Shown here: positions 19,089 through 29,269 of the stretch, piece after piece
How the letters are laid out: each line of letters opens with the position of its first letter
How positions within the stretch are numbered: the stretch's first letter is position 1
Assembly: GCA_001464055.1 (NCBI GenBank)
Contig: LNET01000039.1
Coordinates: 1-45,532 of the forward strand
From: Burkholderiales bacterium Ga0077543
GTDB taxonomy: Bacteria; Pseudomonadota; Gammaproteobacteria; Burkholderiales; Burkholderiaceae_C
Direction of reading: 5' to 3'
DNA length: 45,532 nucleotides
The notes under the pieces: generated by a model
What the model was told of the DNA's origin: nothing
The model's input: the letters and a program-made list of their open reading frames with translations, nothing else
The model's database searches: none
Program-made: the position numbers and the translations under genes

Positions 19089-19682
19089 ATGACCACCCTG
19101 CCGCCCTCCGAACTGGCCAGCCTGGACGACACGGCCCTGGCTGCGCTCTGCGCGCAGGGCCAGGCTGCTGCCTGGGCCGTGATGGTGCGTCGCTACGAAC
19201 GCCTGATCTTCACTGTGGCACGCCGTGCCGGCCTGGACGAGCATTCGGCCGCCGACGTCTACCAGACCGTCTGTGTCCGCCTGTACGAACACCTGCCGCG
19301 GCTGACGCAGACCGATCGGCTGCAGGCCTGGCTGGTCACCACCACCAAGCGCGAGACGCTGGCGGCGCTGCGCCAACGCGCGCGCCAGGGCAGCCTGCCG
19401 AACCCGGGCGGCGAGGACGGCGAAGACCCCTGGCTGGCCGTGCCCGACACCGCGCCCCTGGCCGAAGACCTGCTGGACGACCTGCAGCAGATGCACCGCG
19501 TGCAGATGGGCCTGCAGGCGCTGGACCTGCGCTGCCGTGAATTGCTGACCCTGCTGTTCAACGACGACGACGACCGCACCGACTATCAGCAGATCTCGGC
19601 CAGCCTGGGCATGCCCGCGGGCAGCATCGGGCCGACACGGGCGCGCTGCCTGGCCAAATTGCGCCGCTGGCTGGAAAGTTGA
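19089..19682 (+). CDS. ECF-type RNA polymerase sigma factor
   Basis: A 197-residue sigma-70-family protein. Region 2: WAVMVRRYERLIFTVARRAG, EHSAADVYQTVCVRLYEHL and LQAWLVTTTKRETLAALRQ (about 30-100). Region 4: LQALDLRCRELLTLLF, YQQISASLGMPAGSIGPTRARCLAKLRRW at the C-terminus (key part ISASLGMPAGSIGPTR). A Gly/Pro/Asp-rich linker separates them. Region 3 is absent, as in ECF factors. The start at 19089 has no clear ribosome site; a TTG at 19074 is an alternative. It lies between the chain-length operon (divergent) and the 186-aa/CHAT operon, both of which carry the shared motif. No membrane-bound anti-sigma gene is adjacent. A role as reader of that motif is inferred. Confidence 0.9.
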   Translation: MTTLPPSELASLDDTALAALCAQGQAAAWAVMVRRYERLIFTVARRAGLDEHSAADVYQTVCVRLYEHLPRLTQTDRLQAWLVTTTKRETLAALRQRARQGSLPNPGGEDGEDPWLAVPDTAPLAEDLLDDLQQMHRVQMGLQALDLRCRELLTLLFNDDDDRTDYQQISASLGMPAGSIGPTRARCLAKLRRWLES

Positions 19683-19700
19683 ATCTTCGTTTGCGCTGGA

Positions 19701-19729
19701 TGTATTTATTTGTGAAGCTTCCGCTCTGT
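19701..19729 (+). promoter_or_regulatory. site 4 of the shared promoter-like motif, upstream of the 186-aa/CHAT operon
   Basis: TGTATTT (19701-19707), 15 nt, GCTCTGT (19723-19729), 30 nt before the ATG at 19760. Both blocks and the spacing are identical to site 5 upstream of the subtilisin gene, although the 15-nt spacers differ. Confidence 0.7.
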
Positions 19730-19759
19730 GGTGTGCCGGCCCCCCGTTCCGGCTGAAGG

Positions 19760-20320
19760 ATGGCTGCCATGTTTCCCCGCGATCTGTCCGATGCCGACCT
19801 GGCGCTGCTGGCGCGGCGTGCCGAACGTGAACTGCTGCAGGTGCCGGCCTGGGCGACGCAGCGCGCACTGGCCATTGCCCAGGGCGCCGCTGCCGCGCAG
19901 ACCCGCCTGCCGGCACAGGTGGCCCAGTCGCTGCGCCGTTGGGTCGCCAGCCTGCGCTTCGACAGCTGGCAGGCCCAGCCGCAGCCGGCGCTGCGCTCTT
20001 CGGCCGGGGCGCCCCGGCAACTGCTGTTTTCCATCGGCAGCCACGACTTCGACCTGCGCGTGCAGGGTGCCGATTCCCGGCCCGGTTTCATCCACCTCAG
20101 CGGCCAGGTGCTGGGCCCGGCCACGCTGGGCCAGGTGCGCTGGCGGCCGGCCGACAGCTCCGATCTGCCGCCCGCGGCCGCCGGCGAGGTCGCGCTGGAC
20201 GACATGGGGGAGTTCGTCGCGCCCGAAATGCGCGCCGGCACCTATCTTCTGACCGTCCAGTTGGCCGATGGCGAGGTCGAGCTCCCGCCGCTGGACCTGC
20301 AGGCGCAGCGCACCGGCTGA
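19760..20320 (+). CDS. unknown protein between sigma factor and CHAT protease; possible regulator
   Basis: A 186-residue soluble protein with no signal peptide, membrane segment or cysteine. Residues 1-70 look helical (LSDADLALLARRAERELLQV, VAQSLRRWVASLRFD). From about 85 a beta-rich domain follows (LLFSIGSHDFDLRVQG, FIHLSGQVLGP, ALDDMGEFVAPEMRAGTYLL), which resembles the carboxypeptidase-regulatory/Ig-like folds with their G-E-F ... G-x-Y-x-L pattern. The first gene after the sigma factor is often its partner; a soluble anti-sigma factor is one option, but the usual zinc motif is missing. It overlaps the CHAT frame by 53 bp if that gene starts at 20268. Function unknown. ATG 19769 is an alternative start. 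Confidence 0.75.
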   Translation: MAAMFPRDLSDADLALLARRAERELLQVPAWATQRALAIAQGAAAAQTRLPAQVAQSLRRWVASLRFDSWQAQPQPALRSSAGAPRQLLFSIGSHDFDLRVQGADSRPGFIHLSGQVLGPATLGQVRWRPADSSDLPPAAAGEVALDDMGEFVAPEMRAGTYLLTVQLADGEVELPPLDLQAQRTG

Positions 20321-23180
20321 GGCTGCGCGACTTCGGCGTCTGACGACCTTGCAGCGCAGCGCGATCGAGGAACAGGCCTGGGCGCTGAAGGATCAGGCAC
20401 AGGCGGCATGGCACAGCGACCCCCCGCAGACCCGGGCAGCCGCCCGCACACTGGCTGAACTGGCCGGCACCGCCAGCCGCAGCACGGACCCGGGACCGCA
20501 ACCCGCCGCCGCGGGCCTGCACACACTGCGCCCGTTGGCCGTCTGGGCCGAAGGGCTGGCCCTGCTGGCTGAAGGCGAGCTGCCATCGGCCCTGAGCTGC
20601 CTGCGCGAGGCCGCGCGCCAGTGGCAGGCACTGCAGCTGTCCCTGCATGCGGCACAGGTGCAGGTGGCCGAAGTGGTGGCGCTGTCGATGATGGGGCGCT
20701 TCGACGAAGCGGTGGCTTGCGGGCGCGCAGCAGAAACCGTGCTCGCAGCCCAGGGCGACCAGCTGGCGGCGGCGAAGCTGGCGATCAACCTGGGCAGCCT
20801 GGAAATGCAGCGCGACTGCTATGGGCAGGCGGCCAGCCAGTACCGCCGTGCTGGCGTGCTGGCGGCCAGGGTGGGCGCGCGCCAGCAGTCGATCCTGGCC
20901 GACATCGGCCGTGCTGATGCGCTCACCTATGCAGGCAAGCACACCGAGGCCCGGCTGATCTACGACCGCGCCGAGATGCGCGCCAACACCCATGGCCTGG
21001 CGGCCCAGGCGGCCAGCGCCGAGCATGGGCGCGCACTGCTGAGCCTGGACGAAGGCCGCTACCGCGAAGGCCTGGCGGGCCTGGCGCGCGCGCGCCAGGC
21101 TTTCGAGCGCTGCGGCATCGAGCACGATCGGGTCGAGGTCGAGAAGAACCTCGCCGACGGCTACCTGCTGCTGCGGCTGCTGCCCGAAGCGCTGGCGCTC
21201 TACGAGCTGCTGCTGCCGCGGCTGCGGGCCCAGTCCGGCGAAGCCACGCTGCCCTGGCTGCTGACGCAGATGGCCAGCGCGCAGGCCCTGGCGGGGCGCC
21301 CCGAGCTGGCCCACCCGCACCTGCAGGAGGCGGCCAGCCACTTCCAGGGCCGTGGCAACACCCTCGGCCTGGCCTGGGTGCGGCTGCTGGACGCCGAGAT
21401 CCTGCGCGACCAAGGGGCCCACGCGCATGCCGAGGTCGCCGCGCGCGCGCTGGCGGCCACCCCGGGCCTGCCGGCCAACATCGGCCAGCGCCTGCAGTTG
21501 CTGCTGGCCGCCTGCGAACGCTTGCTCGGCCGGCCGGCCCCGGCCCTGGCCCGGCTGGACGCGCTGCTGGCCGAGACCGCCACCGGCAGCGCACCCCTGC
21601 TGCGCGCCCATGGCTGGCACGAGCGCGGGCTGGCGCTGCGCGCCCTGGGGCAGAGCGCGGAAAGCGCCCAGGCCTTCGAGCACGCGATCGCCGAGTTCGA
21701 AGACGTGCGCGCGGCCCTGCCGGGCGACGACCTGCAGCAGGCCGTGCTGGGCGACCACCTGGGCCCGTATGTCGAACGCCTGCAGCATGCGCTGGCGCAC
21801 GAGCCCGACGCAGCCGTCCTGCAGTGGCTGGAACGCCACCGCGCGCGGGTGCTGAGCGAAAGGCTGCAGCAGGGCCGACTGGCCGGCGACGGTGGGATGG
21901 AAGGCGGCGTGTGCACTGGCGGCGAACCGGGCGACAGCGCGCTGCGCATGCGGCTGCGCTGGCTGCAGCAGCAACGCCAGCGGCGACTGCAGGAAGGCGA
22001 GGCCGGCCTGGCCGCACCGCTGCAGACCGAGACCGAGCGCATCGAACGCCACCTGCTGGAAAGCGCGCGCCGCCAGCGCCTGCTGCAGGCCGGGCAGGCG
22101 GTGCCGGGCAGCGCCGCCTGGGCCGCCGGCGGGGAACTGGCACCGACGCTGGACCTGGCCCGCCTGTGCGCGGCCTTCCAGGGCGGGCGGGCGCTGCTGG
22201 CCTACGGCGCGGCCGGCGACGAGCTGTTTGCCGTGGTCGTGGCCGCAGGCCGGGTTCGGCTGCACCGCCGCCTGGCCAGCTGGGCCGAGGTGAACGCCCG
22301 GCTGCGCCAGATGCGCTTCCAGATCGACACCTGGCGATGCGGCAGCCCCGCGCTTCAGGCCCACCTGCCGCAGCTGCTTGTGCGCACCGAAGCGCATCTG
22401 CACCGGCTCTACAAGGACTTGATCGCACCGCTGGAGCCAAGTCTTGCGCAAGCCCGGGAATGGGTCTTGGTGCCGCACGACGGCCTGCACGCCCTGCCAT
22501 TCGCCGCCCTGCACGACGGCCAGGGATGGCTCAACGAACGTGTGCAGCTGCGCATGGCCGTGAGCGCGGTCGTGGCCGCGCTGGACCCGCGCCCAGCGCT
22601 GGCGGCAGGTACACCAGGGCTGGTGGTGGGCGACAGCCATTCGCTGGCCCATGTCGCCACCGAAGTCCAGGCAGTGAACGCCGCACTGCCGAAGGCGCCC
22701 TGTCTTCTGGGCCCGGCGGCCCGGGTCGCGGTCGTCGCGCAGCAGGCCACCACGGCCGACGTGCTGCACCTGGCCTGCCATGGCGAATTCCGCGCCGACA
22801 ACGCCCTGTTCTCGGCGCTGCACCTCAGCGATGGCCCCTGGACGGCGCTGCAGATTGCCGAGCGCCCGCTGCCGGCGCGGCTGGTGGTGATGAGCGCCTG
22901 CGACACCGGCCTGGCCGACCGCCTGCCCGGTGACGAAAGCGTGGGCCTGGTGCGGGCCTTCCTGCTCGCCGGTGCACACGAGGTACTGGCCAGCCTGTGG
23001 GCGGTGGACGACGCGGCCACGGCCGACTTCATGGGCTTCTTCTACGCGGCCTGGCGGCAGACCGGCGACACCGCTGCGGCGCTGCAAACCGCGCGCAGGC
23101 AGGCGCGCGCCCTGCGGCCCCACCCTTTCCACTGGGCGGCTTTCGTGTTGCACGGCACCCCCGCATCGCGGGGGGCCTGA
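20268..23180 (+). CDS. TPR-CHAT protein, caspase-like peptidase
   Basis: A 970-residue protein. The N-terminal two thirds are Ala/Leu-rich helical repeats of TPR type (for example ALAVWAEGLALLAEGELPSA-like units, GSLEMQRDCYGQAASQYRRA, RGLALRALGQSAESAQAFEH). From about 690 a CHAT domain follows: EWVLVPHDGLHALPFAAL, then DVLHLACHGEFRADNALF with catalytic His838, and VVMSACDTGLAD with catalytic Cys878, ending HPFHWAAFVLHGTP. No signal peptide, so cytoplasmic. CHAT proteases cut specific partners after a trigger; repeats sense or hold partners. The start is uncertain: ATG 20268 overlaps the upstream gene, TTG 20349 does not, and neither has a good ribosome site. The partner protein is unknown; the subtilisin next door is a candidate for a linked role. 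Confidence 0.9.
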   Translation: MARSSSRRWTCRRSAPAEAARLRRLTTLQRSAIEEQAWALKDQAQAAWHSDPPQTRAAARTLAELAGTASRSTDPGPQPAAAGLHTLRPLAVWAEGLALLAEGELPSALSCLREAARQWQALQLSLHAAQVQVAEVVALSMMGRFDEAVACGRAAETVLAAQGDQLAAAKLAINLGSLEMQRDCYGQAASQYRRAGVLAARVGARQQSILADIGRADALTYAGKHTEARLIYDRAEMRANTHGLAAQAASAEHGRALLSLDEGRYREGLAGLARARQAFERCGIEHDRVEVEKNLADGYLLLRLLPEALALYELLLPRLRAQSGEATLPWLLTQMASAQALAGRPELAHPHLQEAASHFQGRGNTLGLAWVRLLDAEILRDQGAHAHAEVAARALAATPGLPANIGQRLQLLLAACERLLGRPAPALARLDALLAETATGSAPLLRAHGWHERGLALRALGQSAESAQAFEHAIAEFEDVRAALPGDDLQQAVLGDHLGPYVERLQHALAHEPDAAVLQWLERHRARVLSERLQQGRLAGDGGMEGGVCTGGEPGDSALRMRLRWLQQQRQRRLQEGEAGLAAPLQTETERIERHLLESARRQRLLQAGQAVPGSAAWAAGGELAPTLDLARLCAAFQGGRALLAYGAAGDELFAVVVAAGRVRLHRRLASWAEVNARLRQMRFQIDTWRCGSPALQAHLPQLLVRTEAHLHRLYKDLIAPLEPSLAQAREWVLVPHDGLHALPFAALHDGQGWLNERVQLRMAVSAVVAALDPRPALAAGTPGLVVGDSHSLAHVATEVQAVNAALPKAPCLLGPAARVAVVAQQATTADVLHLACHGEFRADNALFSALHLSDGPWTALQIAERPLPARLVVMSACDTGLADRLPGDESVGLVRAFLLAGAHEVLASLWAVDDAATADFMGFFYAAWRQTGDTAAALQTARRQARALRPHPFHWAAFVLHGTPASRGA

Positions 23181-23193
23181 ATTCGGCATCCGG

Positions 23194-23222
23194 TGTATTT
23201 TCCGCCGCCCAGCGCGCTCTGT
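23194..23222 (+). promoter_or_regulatory. site 5 of the shared promoter-like motif, upstream of the subtilisin gene
   Basis: TGTATTT (23194-23200), 15 nt, GCTCTGT (23216-23222), 27 nt before the ATG at 23250. It starts 14 bp after the CHAT stop, so the subtilisin gene can be transcribed on its own from the same kind of signal. A TAAGGA ribosome site lies at about 23238-23243. Confidence 0.7.
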
Positions 23223-23249
23223 CGCTGGCGTCCGACTTAAGGAAACCCC

Positions 23250-24611
<1,362 letters not shown>

Positions 24612-24645
24612 TCCCGGCCCCCACGTACCCGAACAAAGAGACTGA

Positions 24646-26022
24646 CTAGCGGCGCGCCAGGCGCCGCCGCGAGGCACGCGCGTGCGGCACCCACTTCTGC
24701 TGTGCCCAGCGCCGCCACATCAGCAGCCCGCGCAGCCATTCGTCTGCCGCATAGGCCAGCCACACCCCGGGCAGACCCCAACCCAGGTGCAGGCCGAAGA
24801 ACCAGCTGCCGCCCGCCAGCACCACGACCATCGACAGGGCCCCGGCCACCACCGGGTAGCGGGCGTCACCGGCCGCCCGCAGGCCATTGACCACGATCAG
24901 GTTGAAGATGCGGCCGGGCTCCAGCAGCACCGTCCACCACAGCAGGGTGACGGCGGCCGCCACGATCTCGGCGTCCTTCGTGAAACCGCTCAGCAGCCAG
25001 GGCCCGGCCAGCGCTGCCGCGGTGGCCACCGCGACGCTGACCACCAGCCCCAGCGACAACGTGCGCTTGACCAGGCGCTGCGCCTCGTGCAGCCGGCCTG
25101 CGCCGATGAGATGCCCGACCACGGTTTCCACCGACAGCCCCGTGGCCAGGCCGAACAGCAGCACCAGGTGGACGATCTGCATCGCATAGGCCTGGGTGGC
25201 CAGGGCGCGCGCACCCAGGGTGCCGGCCACGGCCACGCTGACCATGAAGGCCAGCCGGTAGATGATGTTCTCGGCCGCGCCGGGCAGGCCGATGTGCGCC
25301 ACCGCGGCCAGCTCGCGCCGGCGCAGACGCCACCAGTCGGCCGCTTGCGGCACCACGCCCAGCTGCCTTCGCCACAACCACAGGTGCAAGGCCAGGCCCA
25401 GGCTGCGCGACAGCAGCAGCGCAACCGCAAAACCCGGCAGGCCCAGCGCCGGAATGCCCAGCGCCTGGGTCGGGCCCCAGCCCGCCATCAAGGGCACGCA
25501 CAGCAACAGCAAGCTGCCGTGCATGACCACGGTCACCGCCAGCGCCTCGCGCGCGCGCAAGTGGGCGCGCATCACGCTGCCCATGCTGGCGTTCCAGGCG
25601 TCCAGCAACAGGGTCGGCGCCAGCACCTGCAGCAAGGGCAGGGCCAGCGGCAGCACCTCGGGCGGGGCGTTCATCAGCCGCAGCAGCGGTGCCGCGGCAA
25701 GGAAAGCCGCCAACGCCGTCAACCCGCCGATCCAGCTGCTGGCGCCCAGCGCGGCACGGGCCACCGCATCGGCCGCCACGCGCTGGCCCGCGCCCAGGTT
25801 ATGCGCCAGCACCACGCCGACGCCGGCACCGATGACGCGAAACAGCAGGAACAGGGTCGCGGCCACATGGTTGGCCAGGGCGAAGGCCGCCCCTGCCGTG
25901 TCCGAGATGCGCGCCGCCAGCAGCGTGCCGGCCACGCCCACGCCGATGCCCAGCAGCAGTTCCAGGAACAGCGGCCAGGCCAGGGGGACGAGACGGGGAC
26001 TGGCGGTGCGGACAAGCGTCAT
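24646..26022 (-). CDS. MATE-family efflux transporter
   Basis: A 458-residue inner-membrane protein with about 12 hydrophobic segments in two similar halves, the MATE/NorM layout. Recognisable parts: LAWPLFLELLLGIGVGVAGT at the N-terminus, DTAGAAFALANHVAATLFLL, the repeat-like PGAAENIIYRLAFMVSVAVA starting the second half, and GLSVETVVGHLIGAGR. MATE pumps export cationic compounds using a sodium or proton gradient. It is convergent with the subtilisin gene, 34 bp apart, and stands alone. Substrate cannot be read from the sequence. Confidence 0.9.
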   Translation of the reverse strand: MTLVRTASPRLVPLAWPLFLELLLGIGVGVAGTLLAARISDTAGAAFALANHVAATLFLLFRVIGAGVGVVLAHNLGAGQRVAADAVARAALGASSWIGGLTALAAFLAAAPLLRLMNAPPEVLPLALPLLQVLAPTLLLDAWNASMGSVMRAHLRAREALAVTVVMHGSLLLLCVPLMAGWGPTQALGIPALGLPGFAVALLLSRSLGLALHLWLWRRQLGVVPQAADWWRLRRRELAAVAHIGLPGAAENIIYRLAFMVSVAVAGTLGARALATQAYAMQIVHLVLLFGLATGLSVETVVGHLIGAGRLHEAQRLVKRTLSLGLVVSVAVATAAALAGPWLLSGFTKDAEIVAAAVTLLWWTVLLEPGRIFNLIVVNGLRAAGDARYPVVAGALSMVVVLAGGSWFFGLHLGWGLPGVWLAYAADEWLRGLLMWRRWAQQKWVPHARASRRRLARR

Positions 26023-26168
26023 GGAGGATCAGGCGTGGGGCCGGGGAGAACGGGGAGAACGGCAAGAGCGGGAAGATGGCCCCGCGTCCACGCGCGCTTC
26101 GGGCGGTTGCTCTTGCGGCTGGCCGGCATCTCGGCCACGGCGGCGCTGCCGCCGCGGACGGCGGTGGT

Positions 26169-28043
26169 CTACGTGGCCGACTGAGCCCCAGGCCCGCCCG
26201 CGCGTGGCAGGGTGACACTGAAGCAGGAACCCAGCCCAGGCTGGCTGGCCACGGCCACCCGGCCGTGCATCAGCACGACGAGCGCCCGCGTCACGCTCAA
26301 GCCGATGCCAGCGCCTTCGACCGCGCCGCCGGCCTGGGGCCCGCGCTGGAAAGGCTCGAAGATCAGAGGCAGGTCGGCCTCGCCGATGCCCACCCCGGTG
26401 TCGGTCACGGTCAACAGCACCAGGTCGTCGGGGCTGGTCTGCACCTGCACCGTCACCGTGCCCCCCGTCCGGTTGTACTTCACCGCATTCGACAGCAGAT
26501 TCAGCAGCACCTGGCGCAGCCGCGTGCGGTCGCCCTGCACCAGCAAAGTCTCGCCGCCGCTCAGCAGCGTCATGCGCACCTGGGCTGCCAAAGCCGCGGA
26601 ACGCATCATTTCCAGCGCTTGTGCAGCCATCGCGTGGAGCGCGATCGGTTCGAGCACCAGCGCCATGCCACCGCTTTCGATGCGTGTCAGGTCGAGCAGG
26701 TCGCCGATCATGCTGAGCAGGTGTTCGCCAGCATCACGGACGAGCTTCAGCCGACGCAGCTGTCCTGGGCTGGGCGGGTCGGCGTGGTCGATCTCCATCA
26801 GCTGGGTGAAGCCCAATACGGCGTTCAAGGGGGTGCGCAGTTCGTGGCTCATGCGCGACAGGAACTCGGTCTTGGCGCGGTTGGCCGCGCTGGCCATGGC
26901 CGCGTCGCGACGGGCCTGCTCCAGCTGCACACGCTCGGTCCGGTCTTCGACATAGCCGTACCACCGCGTCAGGTGCTCGGTCACACGTTCTGGCGTGGCG
27001 TGGGCCGACATGTGGCGCCACTCGCCGTCAGGGTGGCTCAGGCGGAACTCGGTCGTCCAGTCGCACAGCGTTCGTGCCGAGAGCCTGAACGCCTGATGCA
27101 TGCGCTGACGGTCTTCCTCAGGGATCAGGGCCCAGATCACGCCCATGTCCTGCTGGGCCCGGGCCGGCGGCAGGCCGAACAGCGCCAGGCCGCGTTCGCT
27201 GGCGTAACGCAGCGAGCCGCCCTGGCCACGTTGCAACTCGAACATGTACAACATGCCCGGGACCTGGCGCGCGATCTGCTCGAGCCGCTGCACGGCATCC
27301 GAAGCCTTGCGCTCGACGGCGCGGCGCTCGGTGATGTCGACCTGGGTGCCGACCACCCGACGCGGGCGACCGTCGGCGTGGCGTTCGATGATGCGGCCGC
27401 GCTCGAGCATCCAGCGCCATTCACCGCTGCGGTGGCGGGCGCGGTAGCTGTGCTCGTAGATCTCGGTTTCGCCTTCGGCATGGCGCCGGAAGGCCAGGTC
27501 GTTGGCCGCCAGGTCGTCGGGGTGGATGAGCCGGTTCCAGTCGGCCTGGGTGTGTCCGACCTCGTCGACGGAATACCCCAACAGGCGCAGACCCTCGTCG
27601 ATGTCGCCGAGCCAGTCGTTGTCCAGGTCCCATTCCCAGGTGAAGGTGTCAGTGCCAGCGAGTGCGGCACGCAGCAGGCTGGCGTGGGTTTCAGGCTGCA
27701 AGGCCCGCGCGGCGTCACCGGTCTCGCGCTGCAGCAGCACGGCCAGTGTCGGCAGGAGTGCTGACAGCGCCTGAGCTGGCGGCGCCGCGGGCAACCACAG
27801 CCAGCCCAGTTGAAGGCCCAGTTCGGCCACCGGCAGAGCATGGCCCTCGGCCACGCCTTCGGTCCATCGGGGTTGGCCGTCTTCGCCCAGGGCCGTCAGG
27901 CCGCACGCGCCACCTTGCTGCTTCGACAGCGCGGCCAGCGCCAGCTTCAGCGCCTGGCGGGCGTTGCCCCGCCCCAGGAAGTGGAGCAGCGCGTCGCGCG
28001 CCATCTCGGCCAGGGTGACGGGAAGCAGCCAGGCTGGGTTCAC
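26169..28043 (-). CDS. PAS-domain sensor histidine kinase (orphan, cytoplasmic)
   Basis: 624 residues, no membrane segment. About 1-115 is an uncharacterised N-terminal domain. Two PAS/PAC units follow (about 120-240 with EIYEHSYRARHRSGEWRW and VVGTQVDITERR; about 250-375 with TTEFRLSHPDGEWRHMSAH and GYVEDRTER). The dimerisation domain has FLSRMSHELRTPLNAVLGF with phospho-acceptor His400. The ATPase domain shows the N box LRQVLLNLLSNAVKYN, G1 DTGVGIG, F box FEPFQRG and G2 GAGIGLSVTRALV. It should phosphorylate a response regulator, but none is adjacent; the orphan regulator at 39068-39844 is too far to pair with confidence. Signal unknown. Confidence 0.92.
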   Translation of the reverse strand: MNPAWLLPVTLAEMARDALLHFLGRGNARQALKLALAALSKQQGGACGLTALGEDGQPRWTEGVAEGHALPVAELGLQLGWLWLPAAPPAQALSALLPTLAVLLQRETGDAARALQPETHASLLRAALAGTDTFTWEWDLDNDWLGDIDEGLRLLGYSVDEVGHTQADWNRLIHPDDLAANDLAFRRHAEGETEIYEHSYRARHRSGEWRWMLERGRIIERHADGRPRRVVGTQVDITERRAVERKASDAVQRLEQIARQVPGMLYMFELQRGQGGSLRYASERGLALFGLPPARAQQDMGVIWALIPEEDRQRMHQAFRLSARTLCDWTTEFRLSHPDGEWRHMSAHATPERVTEHLTRWYGYVEDRTERVQLEQARRDAAMASAANRAKTEFLSRMSHELRTPLNAVLGFTQLMEIDHADPPSPGQLRRLKLVRDAGEHLLSMIGDLLDLTRIESGGMALVLEPIALHAMAAQALEMMRSAALAAQVRMTLLSGGETLLVQGDRTRLRQVLLNLLSNAVKYNRTGGTVTVQVQTSPDDLVLLTVTDTGVGIGEADLPLIFEPFQRGPQAGGAVEGAGIGLSVTRALVVLMHGRVAVASQPGLGSCFSVTLPRAGGPGAQSAT

Positions 28044-28086
28044 GTCGCGCCCGACCGGTACGGGGTGGGCGGCGCCAGGCGCATGT

Positions 28087-28308
28087 TCAATGGCCGGAGT
28101 GAGCCTTTTCGCCGGCCTTCAGCCGGTACACCGTGCCGCAGTAAGGGCAGCGGCCCTCGCCCGTGGTGGCCACGTCGATGAAGACCTTGGGGTGGGTGCT
28201 CCACAGCGGCATGCGTGGATTCGGGCAGTGCACGACACCTGGCCCCAGCAGGTCGCTGGCAGCCAGTTCGACCACGGCACGGGCACTGGCGTTGCTGTCG
28301 TTGCTCAT
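28087..28308 (-). CDS. CHCC zinc-finger domain protein
   Basis: A 73-residue protein of the zf-CHCC type. Zinc ligands: Cys and His in VVHCPNPRMPLWSTHPKVF, and CPYC in GRCPYCGTVYRL. Small proteins of this family are related to the NDUFS6 subunit of complex I and are common in alpha- and betaproteobacteria, often as here next to branched-chain aminotransferase. It starts 4 bp after the ilvE stop, so it is in the ilvE operon. Cellular role not established. Confidence 0.9.
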   Translation of the reverse strand: MSNDSNASARAVVELAASDLLGPGVVHCPNPRMPLWSTHPKVFIDVATTGEGRCPYCGTVYRLKAGEKAHSGH

Positions 28309-28312
28309 GGCT

Positions 28313-29239
28313 TCAGACCGCGGTCAGCCACTCGGCGTACTTCGGGTTGCGGCCGTTCACGATGTCGAAGAAGGCGCTCTGGATCTTCTCGGTGATGGGG
28401 CCCCGGCTGCCGGCGCCGAGCTCGATGCGGTCGAGCTCGCGGATCGGTGTGACTTCGGCCGCGGTGCCAGTGAAGAAAGCCTCGTCGCAGATGTAGACCT
28501 CGTCGCGCGTGATGCGCTTTTCCTTGAGCGTGAGGCCCAGGTCGTTGCAGATGTTGAAGATGGTGTCGCGGGTGATGCCGTTCAGCGCACCGGCGCTCAG
28601 GTCGGGGGTGTAGACCACGCCCTTCTTGATGATGAACAGGTTCTCTCCTGCGCCTTCGCTGACGAAGCCGCTCGGGTCGAGCAGCAGGGCTTCGTCGTAG
28701 CCCTCGTCGGTGGCTTCCATGTTGGCCAGGATGCTGTTGGTGTAGTTGCTCACCGCCTTGGCCTGGGTCATGGTGATGTTGACGTGGTGGCGGGTGAAGC
28801 TGCTGGTCTTCACGCGGATGCCGCGCCGCAGGCCTTCTTCGCCCAGGTAGGCGCCCCAGGGCCAGGCCGCGACCATGATGTGGATGTCGTTGCCCTTGGG
28901 GCTGACGCCCAGCTTCTTGTCGCCGATCCAGATCAGCGGGCGCAGGTAGCAGCTTTCGAGCTTGTTCTCGCGCACCACCAGACGCTGCGCCTCGGCCACT
29001 TCAGCCGGCGTGAAGGGGATCTTCATGCGCAGGATCTTGGCGCTGTTGAACAAGCGCTCGGTGTGTTCCTGCAGGCGGAAGATGGCGGTGGGTCCGGCCG
29101 CCGTCTTGTAGGCACGAACACCTTCGAAGGCGCCGCAGCCGTAGTGCAGGGTGTGGGTCAGGACGTGGATCTTCGCGTCGCGCCATTCGACCAGCTGGCC
29201 GTCCATCCAGATCTTGCCGTCGCGGTCGGACATCGACAT
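28313..29239 (-). CDS. ilvE: branched-chain amino acid aminotransferase
   Basis: A 308-residue class IV PLP aminotransferase that makes valine, leucine and isoleucine from their 2-oxo acids with glutamate. Motifs: HTLHYGCGAFEGVRAYKT (about 29-46), SCYLRPLIWIG, the PLP lysine Lys161 in QAKAVSNYTNS, EALLLDPSGFVSEGAGENLF with the phosphate-binding Glu, GITRDTI, and AFFTGTAAEVTPI at the cofactor site. Length matches E. coli IlvE (309). It is followed directly by the zinc-finger gene. An ATG two codons downstream of 29239 could also serve as the start. Confidence 0.97.
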   Translation of the reverse strand: MSMSDRDGKIWMDGQLVEWRDAKIHVLTHTLHYGCGAFEGVRAYKTAAGPTAIFRLQEHTERLFNSAKILRMKIPFTPAEVAEAQRLVVRENKLESCYLRPLIWIGDKKLGVSPKGNDIHIMVAAWPWGAYLGEEGLRRGIRVKTSSFTRHHVNITMTQAKAVSNYTNSILANMEATDEGYDEALLLDPSGFVSEGAGENLFIIKKGVVYTPDLSAGALNGITRDTIFNICNDLGLTLKEKRITRDEVYICDEAFFTGTAAEVTPIRELDRIELGAGSRGPITEKIQSAFFDIVNGRNPKYAEWLTAV

Positions 29240-29269
29240 GGGAAAACTCCTGTGTTGGGGTGGGCGATT

